From contig NW_022985186.1 in the NCBI RefSeq assembly GCF_010093535.1, forward strand, positions 590,254 through 654,253: a stretch of 64,000 nucleotides of DNA. The letters run 5' to 3'. The position numbers and the translations under genes were made by a program. The DNA is from Lindgomyces ingoldianus. Lineage: Eukaryota; Ascomycota; Dothideomycetes; Pleosporales; Lindgomycetaceae. Shown in pieces: positions 35,247-46,380 of the stretch. The notes under the pieces are model-generated. The model saw nothing but the letters and a program-made list of their open reading frames with translations. It was not told the DNA's origin and did no database searches. The first letter of the stretch is position 1; each line of letters begins with the position of its first letter.

Positions 35247-36794
35247 ATGTTTGTTCTTTCACGATGGATCCAAAAGCGGCGCGAACAACGCCAGCGTATT
35301 AAGGAGGCAGAGGCACGCGAAGCCGAGAGGCGTATTCAGCGAGAGAAGCGGGACCATCAACGGACGCAAGCCCTCCTTCTCACACTATACGAGCTGCAGC
35401 GCTCCATGGACCCACTTATAGCTGCACAGGTCTACAACAATCGCTTCTGTCCCCTTACTAGTCGGCTACCGGAAGAGCTCCTTCTGTGTATACTCGACTT
35501 CCTCCGCGACGATGTCGTTGCGCTGCAATGTCTCCGGATAGTCTCCAGGACATTCCTGCGCCTTCTCAACCGTCAATCGGTCGTTTGGAGAGGCACGTGG
35601 TATCGCGATTGTCCAATAGCCATCAGAGGCGACGCTTTCTCTCTTCCTGATGCTCCAAGGCTACGATTTCGACGGCTCCTACAGAGAGACGGGCGGTGCG
35701 ACAACTGCAGGCGCTGGAACGACGCCTATGAGCATCAACTCTTCGACGACTGCAAATTCCAGCAGAATGGCCGGGAACTCCCCGATAGTAGTATCGAGCC
35801 CCTGCACTACCGCAGGCTCTACTGCTACGCCTGCCACAGTCTCCACGATGTCTGCCAATTTTCCTCCACCTACCAGCAGGCACGGGGGAATCAACCGGAA
35901 CGACGGTGTCTAGGCCAGCAGGGATCAGTGCAGTTGTGTGAGCACGTGCAGATCGCCTGGGCCAGCATCAAGGCCCATATCGACAACTGGCGACAGCAGC
36001 AGCGCGGAGGCGGAGACTGGCAAGCCTGCCTCGACAGCTTCAATATTGAGTGTCACGATGCCAGCCATGACATGCGCTGCACAGACTCAGAGGCGCCGAC
36101 CTGGCCCCGAGCCCGTCTCCGCACCGGCACCTGGGACTCGGACATTGTGGTTCTTAATCTGGAGTGGACACCCCACAGCCGCATCGACGCGCTCGCTCTC
36201 ACCGCAGACGGGCGAATACCCGCCCCAGAGCTAAGGGCGCAGTTCCAGAGACTTCGACGTCTGGGGCCCGCCGATACCCTGTACCCTCCGTGCCGTCCGG
36301 GCGCTCTACCCGAGATGGCGTGTTTCAGCCTATCGTCCCGTATAGGACCCTTTATTTACTATAAGACTGGAGAGGACAATAAGACAGCCCCTCCACTAGC
36401 ATCATCCCTGCCGCTCCCTTCAGAACCGTGGCTATGGCTCTATCATCACTATGGAAGAGGAAGAAATGGCAAGAAGCTAGACATCAGGCCTCATTACCTG
36501 GGAGGTGGCAGCGGCTGCAGGAAACTACCGCAATGTCTTGTAGTCAGCTACGAGAAAGACGTTATGGTCTGTATGACGATGGCCATTACGGACCCTGCCG
36601 TCAAGATCATCCCCACCGACCATTGGCTCCACGCCATGGATACCCACACATACCCTCACCCGCAGGCAAGCCATATCAGGCCCCAGTGCAGGGACGAGAC
36701 CTGCACCAACTACTACCAAAGGCGAAGGGATTATTACTTCTGCTCTACTTGGCCCAGTGCCGACAACGTCTCAAGAAGATTATGGGTTGTGTAG
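35247..36794 (+). CDS. F-box protein
   Basis: Intact single-exon gene; 515 aa from the ATG at 35247 (the frame is open slightly further upstream but only with a GTG). Residues 1-50 are highly charged and Arg/Glu-rich, probably helical (RREQRQRIKEAEAREAERRI). An F-box follows at about 72-115 (LPEELLLCILDFLRDDVVAL), expected to bind SKP1 in an SCF ubiquitin ligase. Downstream is a Cys-containing region (CDNCRRWNDAY; LYCYACHSLHDVCQFSS; RCLGQQGSVQLCEH) resembling the conserved cysteine pattern of many fungal F-box proteins, possibly metal-binding. The target is unknown. It lies at the edge of a RIP desert but has normal codon use. Confidence 0.85.
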   Translation: MFVLSRWIQKRREQRQRIKEAEAREAERRIQREKRDHQRTQALLLTLYELQRSMDPLIAAQVYNNRFCPLTSRLPEELLLCILDFLRDDVVALQCLRIVSRTFLRLLNRQSVVWRGTWYRDCPIAIRGDAFSLPDAPRLRFRRLLQRDGRCDNCRRWNDAYEHQLFDDCKFQQNGRELPDSSIEPLHYRRLYCYACHSLHDVCQFSSTYQQARGNQPERRCLGQQGSVQLCEHVQIAWASIKAHIDNWRQQQRGGGDWQACLDSFNIECHDASHDMRCTDSEAPTWPRARLRTGTWDSDIVVLNLEWTPHSRIDALALTADGRIPAPELRAQFQRLRRLGPADTLYPPCRPGALPEMACFSLSSRIGPFIYYKTGEDNKTAPPLASSLPLPSEPWLWLYHHYGRGRNGKKLDIRPHYLGGGSGCRKLPQCLVVSYEKDVMVCMTMAITDPAVKIIPTDHWLHAMDTHTYPHPQASHIRPQCRDETCTNYYQRRRDYYFCSTWPSADNVSRRLWVV

Positions 36795-37603
36795 GGGTTT
36801 CCTAACTACTTGGCCACATCTCACCACACGCCATGGGACATCGCAAGAGAATACTATTTAGATGTCCTGCTTATCTGCTATCTGGCTATAACTATACAGC
36901 GAGTACAATTCTATTGCCTACCTTTATAACTCTGGTATCGGAAGATCCGATGCCCTTGTCGAACTCCGTGAATTTGCAACAAACGCCGACATCTAAGGGT
37001 TTCCTGCCACACCTGCTTGGCTTTCGAATACGTCAAGTCCCGCGCTAGATCGCATGTTAACAGCACTAAGCCTGCCTCCTAATGGCACGACCGCAGAGAA
37101 GAAACAACAGCTCAGGTTTTACATTGGATTGAAGGATATACGTTAGCACACTTTACCCAACATTTCAGTCAATGGAATACGGCCGCAAAGCCATAGACTT
37201 GTACTATACCTAGAGTAGCTACTGTCGCATTTCTAGCACAGAAACCTTCCTTCCCTGTGCCTCAACAGCCCCTACTACTATTACTATAGCTTCTACTACC
37301 ATCACTATATCCCCTTAGCCGTTGCCATGGCCCTCACTGCCCCTGTCATCATAGGTGTAAATAAATACTCTGCAACAGAGCACTTAGACCGAGAACAATA
37401 CACTTCACATCATCAGCTTTCTACATAGCTGCATGCTTACACTACCTCTCTATTTGCGACTACATTTCTGTATGTGGAGGATGACCAAAGAAATTTGAAC
37501 CATGATTCTCCTCTAATGTGACGATTCACTGCAAGGGCCAAGGTCAAAGGCGAAAAGAAGAGGTTGTGCGATGCACGCCAGGCAACTGCGGGGCTCGGCA
37601 ATT
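36795..37603. other. Gene-free stretch downstream of the F-box gene
   Basis: GC-balanced. Short open frames without motifs; some CT-rich stretches (37260-37310). Nothing recognised. Confidence 0.5.
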
Positions 37604-37808
37604 TCTTGCATGAGCTGAGGAGGGGTCGTGTGGGGAGCGAGTCGACAAGGTAGTGAGATCCAAACAAAGTGGATTGAACGAGTGTATTGTAGGTCTGAGG
37701 AGCTTGATAGAGCTCTGAGCTGACTATATACTGTACAAGATAGGAGCTATGCCTAATGAGTGAATAGTGCAGTACATGGGTATGATATCGCGTGAGACAC
37801 GTGCGACA
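37604..37808 (-). mobile_element. 205-bp short repeat (family S), copy 1
   Basis: On the minus strand it runs TGTCGCACGTG to CTCATGCAAGA. It is flanked by perfect 5-bp duplications CAATT (37599-37603 and 37809-37813). It belongs to a four-copy family in this window. The 5-bp duplications suggest a solo LTR or similar integrase-inserted element. Confidence 0.9.
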
Positions 37809-38121
37809 CAATTTTCTAGGCAGCCGTCTTTCGACGCACAGTATGCCGTACATGCCATCTCCTACATACAAAGTAGTATCCGGCTTGCATTTGAATTCTC
37901 TCGCCAATGCTAGTTTCCATTGTCAACCTTATAAGGCAGGTGGCGGGGGCTAAGTGTGACATAGCCACAGTCCCATCTCAGCTCAGCCTCGTTGGTATCA
38001 CCGATAGCTGCCTAGACTGATCAAACCCATCGACGCGATAAGAGCAGGCCCATCCACCAGATACTGAAAGTCGTTGAAAACTTGTCGTTCATTCTCTCGC
38101 GTGGACTCCAATCCCGGGGAA

Positions 38122-41034
38122 ATGGCTCCTAGACCCCAGTCACGGTATGAGCTTACTGAAACTTACGCTACTTCCAGCAACATTGACACTGGTAATCAAG
38201 CGCAAAGTTCATCGATTTCCGGTACGGAAGTGAGCAACCCATCACCCAACCGAAGTGTTTCTGATCTGCAAGCGTCTGCCCCATCCTTCAACCCATCACC
38301 GTCTCCCACAACACTCGGAGCCAACTACCCATGGCTAAATGACATCCCGAGTCCCAAACCCATACGCTCATCTAATCCCTACAACTTGGAATCCTCATAC
38401 TCGCTACAGCCTAGCAATGAGCTTGATTGGCGACTTCGCCAAGAAGCGCTGCGGACCGCTGGCATCGGGAGAAGAATCACCAGGAAGGTGAAGTTGGTTC
38501 AGGGCGCCGTACTGAGTGCGGAGTATCCGGTGCCTAGTGCGGTACAGAACGCTACGCAGGCAAAGTATCGTAATAATCTAGAAACTGGTTTCGATGAATT
38601 TACGCAAATGAGATGTATGTTAGTCGTCTCTTTCATGGCACTTGTTTCTCTAACAAAAACTTAGATACTGCAGCCACTTGTGACCCCAACGAATTCACCC
38701 TCAAAAATGGGTATAACTTGCGACCTACCATGTACAATCGCCATACCGAGCTCATGGTGTCAATTACCGTGTACAACGAAGACAAATGGCTACTTGCTCG
38801 GAGTCTCCATTCCGTCATGATGAATGTGCGAGATATCGTTAATCTAAAGAGATCGGAGTTCTGGAATAAAGGAAGCGTTGCTTGGCAAAAAATTGTCGTC
38901 TGCATTATTATTGATGGAATTTTGGCTTGCGACAAGGGTATCCTAGACACCTTAGCTACTCTAGGCGTCTATCAGGATGGTATCATGAAACGCGATATAG
39001 ATGGACGGGAAACGGTGGCCCATATCGTAAGTTACCTTTAGAATCACCGCTGCGTTCAAGTAACCGAAGCGCCACTCACCGTTGCCACTCGCCTAGCATC
39101 GTTTACTATGATGCTCAGCAGCTTGCTATAAATGCGTTCCAATTTTAAGTGCTGACATTACTCATAGTTCGAGTATACGACACAGTTGAGCGTAACATCG
39201 AACCAACAACTCATTCGTCCTCACGATAACAGCCCAAGCACACTTCCTCCAGTACAAATGATCCTTTGCCTAAAAGGCCGCAATAGTCGCAAGATCAATT
39301 CCCACAGATGGCTTTTTACTGCCTTTGGAAGGATCATCAACCCAGAAGTCGTCGTCACCATCGACGTGGGGACAAAACTGGAGCCAAGAGCTCTTCTGGG
39401 TATGTGGGAGGCTTTCTATAATGATAAAGATCTTGGGGGAGCGTGTGGAGAAGTGTACTGTATGCTTGGTAAAGGGTTAAAGAATTTGTTGAACCCCTTG
39501 ACAGCAGCGCAAAACTTCGAATATAAGATCTCCTATCAGCTCGATCGTGCTCTAGAGGCTACTACAGGATACATAACTGTGCTTCCTGGCGCATTTTCTG
39601 GATTCAGGTACTTGCAGATCAACTATAAAATTGATTAATCATAACTGTGATAGGTTCCGCGCCATCATGGGAAGGCCATTGGAGCAGTATTTCCATGGAG
39701 ATCACACTCTTGCCAATATCCTAGGGAAGAAGGGCATTGAGGGAATGGGCACGCTCGGAAAGAATATGTATCTGGCCGAAGACAGAATTATATGCCTAGA
39801 AACCTTCTTGAAGGCTGGTTCGAAATGGCACCTTAGCTATGTAAAGGCTGCAAAAGCAGAAACTGACCATCCTGACGATATGGCAGATTTCATCTCCCAA
39901 CGTCGAAGGTGGCTGAACGGTGCCTTTGCAGCAACACTATATTCTATCCGGGCATACCCTAGAGTCTTCAAGAGTGGACACAACATAGGGCGTGTTGCAC
40001 TGTTTCACCTACAGTTCTGCTACAACATGGTTTCCTTCATCCTGGCATGGTTCACGCTTGCGGGCTACCTGCTCAGTCTGTTCATAGTCAACGAAATCTC
40101 CGGTGATCCACCCCCAGGCACAAAAGCCAGCGGATTTCCATTCGGACACGCCACACCAATATTCAACGCGGTATTGCAGGTCATCTACGTCTCCACGATT
40201 GCGTTGCAACTTCTCCTGGCACTAGGATCTCGGCCACGCGCAGCACACAGATCCTACATTGCATCTTTTGTTGTTTTCGGCGTCTCTCAGCTCTACTTCA
40301 TCATGAACGTGATTTACCTATTCAAGAGAGTGGGAAATATACGATTCAAGAGCTCCAACCCAGGGTCCAAAAACTTCGAGTATATCAACCAATATTTTTC
40401 CGACATCGGCGAACTTACTATCATTGTCTCGGGCATCGCGTCGTTTGGTGTCTATATAGTGGTTGGCTTCCTACACCTGGATCCGTGGCATCTCTTCACC
40501 TCATATGCTCAATACCTGCTCGTCCTCTCATCCTACACGAACATACTGAGTGTATACGCCTTCAGCAACTTCAATGACCACTCCTGGGGCCAGAAGGGGC
40601 GGGCTCCCGAGCTAGAACCCCTCAATATTTTTACTTCTTCCAAGTCGATGCCTGATTCACAAAAGAACGCCGTCATTGAAGAACCTGAGCTGCCTCAAAA
40701 AGATATAGACAGTCAATTTGAGGCCTGTGTCAAGCGAACCCTCGCGCCACACGTTCCACCTGCAAGAAACAGGTCAAAGACCCTAGATGATGAAGCTAAG
40801 ATGTTTCGGTTGCGTTTAGTCGGGTTATACATATTTTCCAATTTCTTTCTTTGCATTTTCGTCTTGAATGACAGTTTCAAAAGCCTACACTGGCTCGGCG
40901 ATTCTTACTGGCACAAGGTTTGGTTCTTCAGAATCTGGCTGTGGGCAAACGCTGTTTGCCTTTATTTTCGGTTTGTTGGATCGTGTATAGATCTAGCAAA
41001 AAAGTTTCTCTTTTTTTGCGTTAGACGAAGGTGA
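38122..41034 (+). CDS. Chitin synthase, division 1 (class I-III)
   Basis: Family-2 glycosyltransferase of the plasma membrane that polymerises UDP-GlcNAc into chitin. Four exons: 38122-38614, 38665-39026, 39168-39607, 39654-41034. They join in frame to 891 aa. The introns (50, 141 and 46 bp) have GT..AG ends; the ATG is at 38122 (an upstream extension would need TTG). Motifs: [45 protein letters not shown] (product-binding/catalytic), then about six membrane segments from [15 protein letters not shown] onward. The N-terminal ~150 residues are Ser/Pro/Asn-rich. Oddity: where division-1 enzymes usually have SDGRxKI, this one reads [13 protein letters not shown]. The ALE/GY region and the catalytic EDR and QRRRW are kept, so activity is plausible. 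The class within division 1 was not resolved. Confidence 0.92.
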
Positions 41035-42311
41035 TAATTCAGCGACGTAGGAAGCTACAATATTAATATATTGATTTCTATGCAAATTGAAGACTTCTGT
41101 GTGCTCTTTCATTCATCTCGAACTTTCAACCTTCCCTTCCTCCTCCGCCCCGCCAACCCTTACCAAAAAATTCCTTAATGTCCACAACACCAAAAAGCCC
41201 CACTCCAGCATACTAACGTCCTTCCCTGTGTCGCGAAAAACCCACTGTGCTGAAGAATATAAGAGGTACTTTGTCTTTAGGCAACTTATACTCTGCGTAC
41301 ACCTCTATCTCTGCTGAAATCTTCTATTGGTCGTGCGCTGTAGGCAATCCTGAACACACAGGCACCTTCGCACTAAAAATTACCGTCGCGTTGTTGCCGC
41401 CGCGCCTGATTTGTAGCGAGCCTCCTTTCGTCGCAAAACAGACTTCTACCGCTATAGTATTGTGGTCACCATCTTACTGTTGCTAAAACTTATAAACAAG
41501 TTCTACATAAGCCTGCGAACTTCACTATAGTATTTAGAAGCTACTACTAGCGTCGTAGCTACTATCGCACGATGATTTACACAAGGTCACCACGCATGTT
41601 GGTACGTTTAAGAAAAGTATTCATTAATCCAGGCTAGTGCAATACGGCCCGAACCCGTCTCACGTAACTAGCACGGTGTAATTTACTTAGATTAATACCG
41701 GGCTTATCCTGTGGCTGTGCAAAGCCTTGGCACACGGCCCGACCCTAGCCCCGCAGTCTTGCGATCCGAGCCACCTACAGAAATCGCCACCGCACTATCG
41801 AACCCCCTGCAACGTTACTAATTTGTGTTCGGATAACTAAGCAGACCTCCCGGCCGTTGTACATAATCATTAACTTAGGTGTAATTTAACTACAGTGTTA
41901 CAGTGGCTGCCAGGCGTGTGGCTGTGCGAAGCCTTGGTACACTGGCTGACCCCAGCCCCGCAGTCTTGCGATCTGGCTCAGCTTTGGCCGTGCCTTCAGT
42001 CAACTACAGTAACTCAGCTCTCTGGAATATCTACAGAAATCTCCACCGCACAGCCCTCGGCCAGGAGCGGGTCGGTCACCCTCCCTGCTAGCGTAATTGA
42101 GGTGTTCGTCAGCCTCCACGGCACTGAAGTGGCAAAGCTTGACCCATGCTTCTTTAATACCTTTCTTTATCACTTAGTCTAGAGAATATTTGAAGCTTTG
42201 TTATAGCAAATTAGCCAAATATATATTCATGTTAATCCCCGGCACTGTATAAGCTAGAGAAAAATAAAAATATAGGATAGTAGGTTGTCACGATATAAAT
42301 TTTCTAAGGCC
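41035..42311. other. Gene-free stretch between chitin synthase and the WD40 gene
   Basis: GC-balanced, no convincing gene. It contains the diverged tandem duplication at 41675-42070. Confidence 0.5.
41675..42070 (+). repeat. Diverged tandem duplication, unit about 205 bp
   Basis: Two units share GTGTAATTTA, GTGGCTGTGC.AAGCCTTGG, CCCCGCAGTCTTGCGATC and CTACAGAAATC.CCACCGCAC. The first starts near 41675, the second near 41879. Function unknown. Confidence 0.75.
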
Positions 42312-43916
42312 TTAGAATGCATTAAACTCAACTTTACCTATCCATACCTTTCCAGACCTAGCACCAATGCCAATCGTTTTCCCTGAAACTGCTGAGCATG
42401 ATGGTCGGTACTCTGGGGGTAGCCACACTAGATTTTCTGAATTATTCATTATCCATACACTATCTGCAGTTAAAGCTAGGCCTTGATATTGAGGAATGTG
42501 AAGTTCTGAATCAGGTGGAAGTGGTCTCGAACCTGATAGAGCACTAATGTCGATAGTGCCAATATCAGTGCAAAGATATGAGCCAGTGAGGTCAAATTGG
42601 ATGCGGTTAAGTATCCTGCCTATGTTGAGCGTCTGGAGGCACTCGCTGTTGCTTGCGTCCCGGATCTTGACCGCCCCGTCGCTCGACGCCGACGCAAGCC
42701 GGGCCGAGTCATGGGAGAAGGCTACCGAACGGACCGAACGCCTATGGCCCCCGAGCGTTGACAGGCACTCGCCACTGCTCGCGTCCCAGATCTTGACCAT
42801 CGCGTCGGTTGACGCTGACGCCAGCCGGGCCGAGTCGTGGGAGAAGGCCACCGACCGGACGGAATCTCTATGGCCCTCGAGTGTCGACAGGCACTTGCCG
42901 GTGCTCACGTCCCAGATCTTGACCGTCCTGTCGGCTGACGCCAGCCGGGCCGAGTCGTGGGAGAAGGNNNNNNNNNNGCCCTCGAGTGTCGACAGGCACT
43001 TGCCGGTGCTCACGTCCCAGATCTTGACCGTCCTGTCGGCTGACGCCAGCCGGGCCGAGTCGTGGGAGAAGGTCAACGACCGGACGCGACCCCTATGGCC
43101 CTCAAGCGTCGACAGGCGCTCGCCGCTGCTCGCGTCCCAGACCTTGACCGCCCTGTCGTCCGACGCCGACGCCAGCCGGGCCGAGCCGTGGGAGAAGGCC
43201 ACTGAATGGACCCAGCCACTATGGCCCTTGAGCGTCGACGGGCACTCCCCGCTGCTCACGTCCCAGATCTTGACCGTCCCGTCGCCCGACGCCGATGCCA
43301 GCCGGGCCGAGTCGTGGGAGAAGCTTACCGAATAGACCCAACCCCTATGGCCCTGGAGCGTTGACATACACTCGCGGCTGCTCACGTCCCAGATCTTGAC
43401 CATCGCGTCGCCCGATGCTGACGCCAACCGGGCTGAGTCATGGGAGAAGGCTACCGAATGGACCGAACGCCTATGGCCCCCAAACGTCGACAGGCACTCC
43501 CCGCTGCTCGCGTCCCAGATCTTGACCGTCCTGTCGGCCGATGCCGACGCCAGCCAGGCCGAGTCGTGGGAGAAGGCCACCGAATGGACCGAATCCGTAT
43601 GGCCCTTGAGTTTCGACAGGCACTCGCGGCTGCTCGTGTCCCAGATCTTGACCGTCCCGTCGCTCGACGCCGACGCAAGCCGGGCCGAGTCATGGGAGAA
43701 GGCCACCGACCGGACGGAAACCCTATAGCTCTCGAGCGTCGACAGGCACTCCCCGCTGCTCGCGTCCCAGATCTTGACCGTCCCGTCGCCCGACGCCGAC
43801 GCTAGCCGGGCCGAGTCGTGGGAGAAGGCCACCGAATGGACCGAATCCCTATGGCCCTTGAGCGTCAACAGGCAGGCACTCCATAATCTCTTATAGCTGG
43901 CTTTATTAAGATCCAC
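42312..43916 (-). CDS. WD40 repeat domain of the HET-NACHT-WD40 gene (still open)
   Basis: A continuous 534-codon frame (with an assembly gap) encodes about ten WD40 repeats of 42 residues, each with GHRxSVxSVAFSHDSARLAS and TVKIWDxSSGECLSTL. A C-terminal cap follows (LWLPPEYRPSC-type, SGKTIGIGARSGKVWI). WD40 arrays of this kind form the ligand-sensing propeller and evolve by repeat exchange. Repeats are nearly identical to one another and GC-rich, in contrast to the stop-filled NACHT part upstream. The ATG at 43916 lies in the shifted frame created by the 1-nt deletion, so independent expression is possible but unproven. Confidence 0.85.
   Translation of the reverse strand: MDLNKASYKRLWSACLLTLKGHRDSVHSVAFSHDSARLASASGDGTVKIWDASSGECLSTLESYRVSVRSVAFSHDSARLASASSDGTVKIWDTSSRECLSKLKGHTDSVHSVAFSHDSAWLASASADRTVKIWDASSGECLSTFGGHRRSVHSVAFSHDSARLASASGDAMVKIWDVSSRECMSTLQGHRGWVYSVSFSHDSARLASASGDGTVKIWDVSSGECPSTLKGHSGWVHSVAFSHGSARLASASDDRAVKVWDASSGERLSTLEGHRGRVRSLTFSHDSARLASADRTVKIWDVSTGKCLSTLEGXXXXFSHDSARLASADRTVKIWDVSTGKCLSTLEGHRDSVRSVAFSHDSARLASASTDAMVKIWDASSGECLSTLGGHRRSVRSVAFSHDSARLASASSDGAVKIRDASNSECLQTLNIGRILNRIQFDLTGSYLCTDIGTIDISALSGSRPLPPDSELHIPQYQGLALTADSVWIMNNSENLVWLPPEYRPSCSAVSGKTIGIGARSGKVWIGKVEFNAF
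42968..42977. other. Assembly gap (10 N) in the WD40 array
   Basis: Ten N are flanked on both sides by an identical stretch of about 94 bp (GCCCTCGAGTGTCGACAGG onward to GTGGGAGAAGG). The true repeat number is therefore unknown. Confidence 0.95.
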
Positions 43917-45027
43917 TTTAGTTCTTCTTCTTTAAAATAACTCTTAATAAGGCTGCAGTCTAGACTAAATATAAGTGCAGGTGTGTATGCTTGAAGAGGA
44001 CTAAGCTGTATTACCTAAATGTGGTGCATGATAAACAGGCGTGCATCTTGAAGAAATTTTATGAAGCTAGGTGTGTCTGCTCCTGTCTAGGTTATATTAG
44101 CATATATTATATAGAACGTTACTTTAGTACTTACTTAGGCTAGAGCGTAGAGTTTCTCTATTGCAAGTACACCCTCTAACATGCTTCTACAAATGCTCAG
44201 AGCCTTAAGCTAGTAGAGATATTTCTTTTTTATAAAATCCTTAATAGTGGATTTGTATTAAGAGTTAATTTTAGAGCTTGCAGAATTCTAGTCATAGAGG
44301 TGGTTAACCTAATAAACGCATGAGTATCATATTGTTGCTAGCGGATTGTCAACTAGTACTTAAACCTTATTAACCAGACACCTGTGAGCGCTTAAGCCGT
44401 ACATGTTACGTTTTAGTGTACTAGACATGAGTTTAAGCAACCAGGAGAACATATTATAGTGAATCCTGCCCTAAGGTGGGAAGAGTGTATCTTGCATCCT
44501 GTTAGTTAAGTAGTCCTTGGCTAATTAGTAGATAAAGTAGACCTGATTATCCCTAACAGTGAGAAACAAACTACATATAGCCACAATCCTTCTCACATTC
44601 CTCGCAAGTACAGAAACCTGGCTAAATAGTCCGCACAAGCTGCCTATTTCAACTAGGTAAAGCGGGCGGTATGCAAAGTAAGCAGTAGAAAGCAGAATCT
44701 AGCAAATTTCTAAATTTCTCTCCTTTAGCCGCTAGATTTAATCCATTATGTAATTGTACAGCTAATGCAAACCTAGTGGCGCTTCTTTTACTACCTGCAA
44801 AAGGTCCTAGCTCTCTAGTCCCTTAAGCTCTTAGACTACGAGGGAGACCCACAGGAACATACTGTTCGCCTTCTGGCGTAGGATGTCTGACACTTAATCT
44901 CTTAGGCTGTCATCTTTAGGCAAATTAAGATAGGACAGCTTGTTATTAATGTACACATTAACCGCGCAGGACACTAGCTTTGCATTTTGCTCTAACTCTA
45001 GACTTAACTTTGTATTAGCGTCAACAC

Positions 45028-45229
45028 TGTCGCACGTGTCTCACGCGATATCATACCCATGTACTGCACTATTCACTCATTAGGCATAGCTCCTCTCTCG
45101 TACAGTATATAGTCAGCTCAGAGCTCTATCGAGCTCCTCAGACCTTACAATACACTCATTCCACCTTGTTTGGATCTCGCTCCCTTGTCGAGTCGTTTGC
45201 CATATGTCCCCTCCTCAGCTCATGCAAGA
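45028..45229 (+). mobile_element. 202-bp short repeat (family S), copy 2, inside the NACHT coding region
   Basis: TGTCGCACG to CATGCAAGA, flanked by perfect 5-bp duplications AACAC (45023-45027 and 45230-45234). The NACHT reading continues on either side of it. Confidence 0.92.
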
Positions 45230-46380
45230 AACACACCTCAGCTTCTGTTTAATATGTATCTCGTTCTAACTTAATAAGAGCCACTTAACGCGGGCTAATA
45301 ATGCTAAGGTATGAATAATTAGGTCTAAGAGCTTTAGTAGGTCTGCTAAGCATTCATTAAGGGCGTTAACAACTAGGCAGGTTATTTTCAGGTCTAGATC
45401 TTGTATTATATTTATAAAGATGTCTGATAAAGCAACCTAAGCATTAGCGTCTTTGAAGACGGATTGACCTGCTTGATCGTACTTCTTCCGCAGGTGTTGG
45501 GCTAACAACGGCTGCTGGTTGACGAGCAGGTAGATTAGGCCGCGCAGCACGGCAGTAGCACTGTTGATGCGCGAGTCGGTACCTTCACAGAAGAAAAAGG
45601 AGAGAAGGCCAGGGGTTGATTTCTTCAACTCTTCAATGATGCCACAGAGAAGCATCGTCTTGCCCTTGCCAGGATCACCTGTAATCCGTAGCAGTCGGTT
45701 CTGGGGGTCTTCGTTCCATTGCTGGAAGCTGGCACTACTAAGGACCCAGCGATACGAGCCTTCTAGCAGGCCGCCCTTAGTGTCCTCAATGCGCTTCTTG
45801 TCGTCGCGCGGATCTGTAAGGCGAATGTCTTGGATACACCTGCCTAGCTTTTGAATCTCATCTAAGAGCCGTCTGAACGCTCCCTCTGCCCCTTCGCCAT
45901 AGACAGGTGCTATGTAGACGTCGAAAATGCCGAGTAATGAGTATGCCCCATCTTCTTGAAGTTTTGTGTGCCGGTGCTCTTTCCACGACAGTCACTCATC
46001 GACAGTAAATTGAGACAAAGAGGCGCCTTGCAGCGCAAAATGCGGAATGCCTGTGATTTCGTGTACTTGCTGTGCGAGTGATAATTTGTCGCCAAGCTTC
46101 CTCCGTTCCCGAGAAAAGAATTCGACAGTGCCTGGGGCAAGGAGCTCCTGGAGCGTCCAACCGCGGGTGAGCCACCTACTTTTCTGGAAGTCTGATACCC
46201 AGGGCGGTGGAGTCGCTTCTTTGCTGGTCTCAGGGAGGGGACTGGAGACATCTGACATGTAGACGTAGCATCGAGCCGCGTTGCGATACCAGAGAAACAT
46301 AGACTTGATAGCGTGTGAGAGCTCAGCTTTGTTTGCTTTGTTGATGCAAACTCAACCTATACTTGTGACAACATCGACTT

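Larger units (their letters stand above)
42312..46370 (-). pseudogene. HET-NACHT-WD40 heterokaryon-incompatibility (NLR-like) gene, decayed
   Basis: A fungal NLR-like gene on the minus strand, related in architecture to Podospora het-e/het-d. Order: HET domain (46360-45900: MFLWYRNAARCYVYMSDVS, SRWLTRGWTLQELLAPG, YSLLGIFDV); NACHT NTPase from about 45880 (P-loop GDPGKGKT near 45670; VVNALNEC Walker-B-like near 45370); NACHT C-terminal helices 45020-43930 (FLWVSLVV, YFIYQLAKDYL-like with stops); then a WD40 array. Lesions: a TGA at 45994-45992, a TAG at 45439-45437, many RIP-type stops from 45020 to 43930, a 202-bp repeat inserted at 45028-45229, and a 1-nt frameshift at about 43890. The extreme N-terminus is decayed beyond 46370. 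Such proteins control nonself recognition and cell death in hyphal fusion (family knowledge). Confidence 0.88.

Noticed and set aside
37437..37907. A 156-codon minus-strand open frame
   Set aside because: It runs through the family-S repeat and has no conserved motif; the same frame fragment appears at other repeat copies.
42547..43805. Plus-strand open frames of up to 262 codons opposite the WD40 array
   Set aside because: Antisense shadows of the 42-residue WD40 repeats; the minus frame has the recognisable domain.
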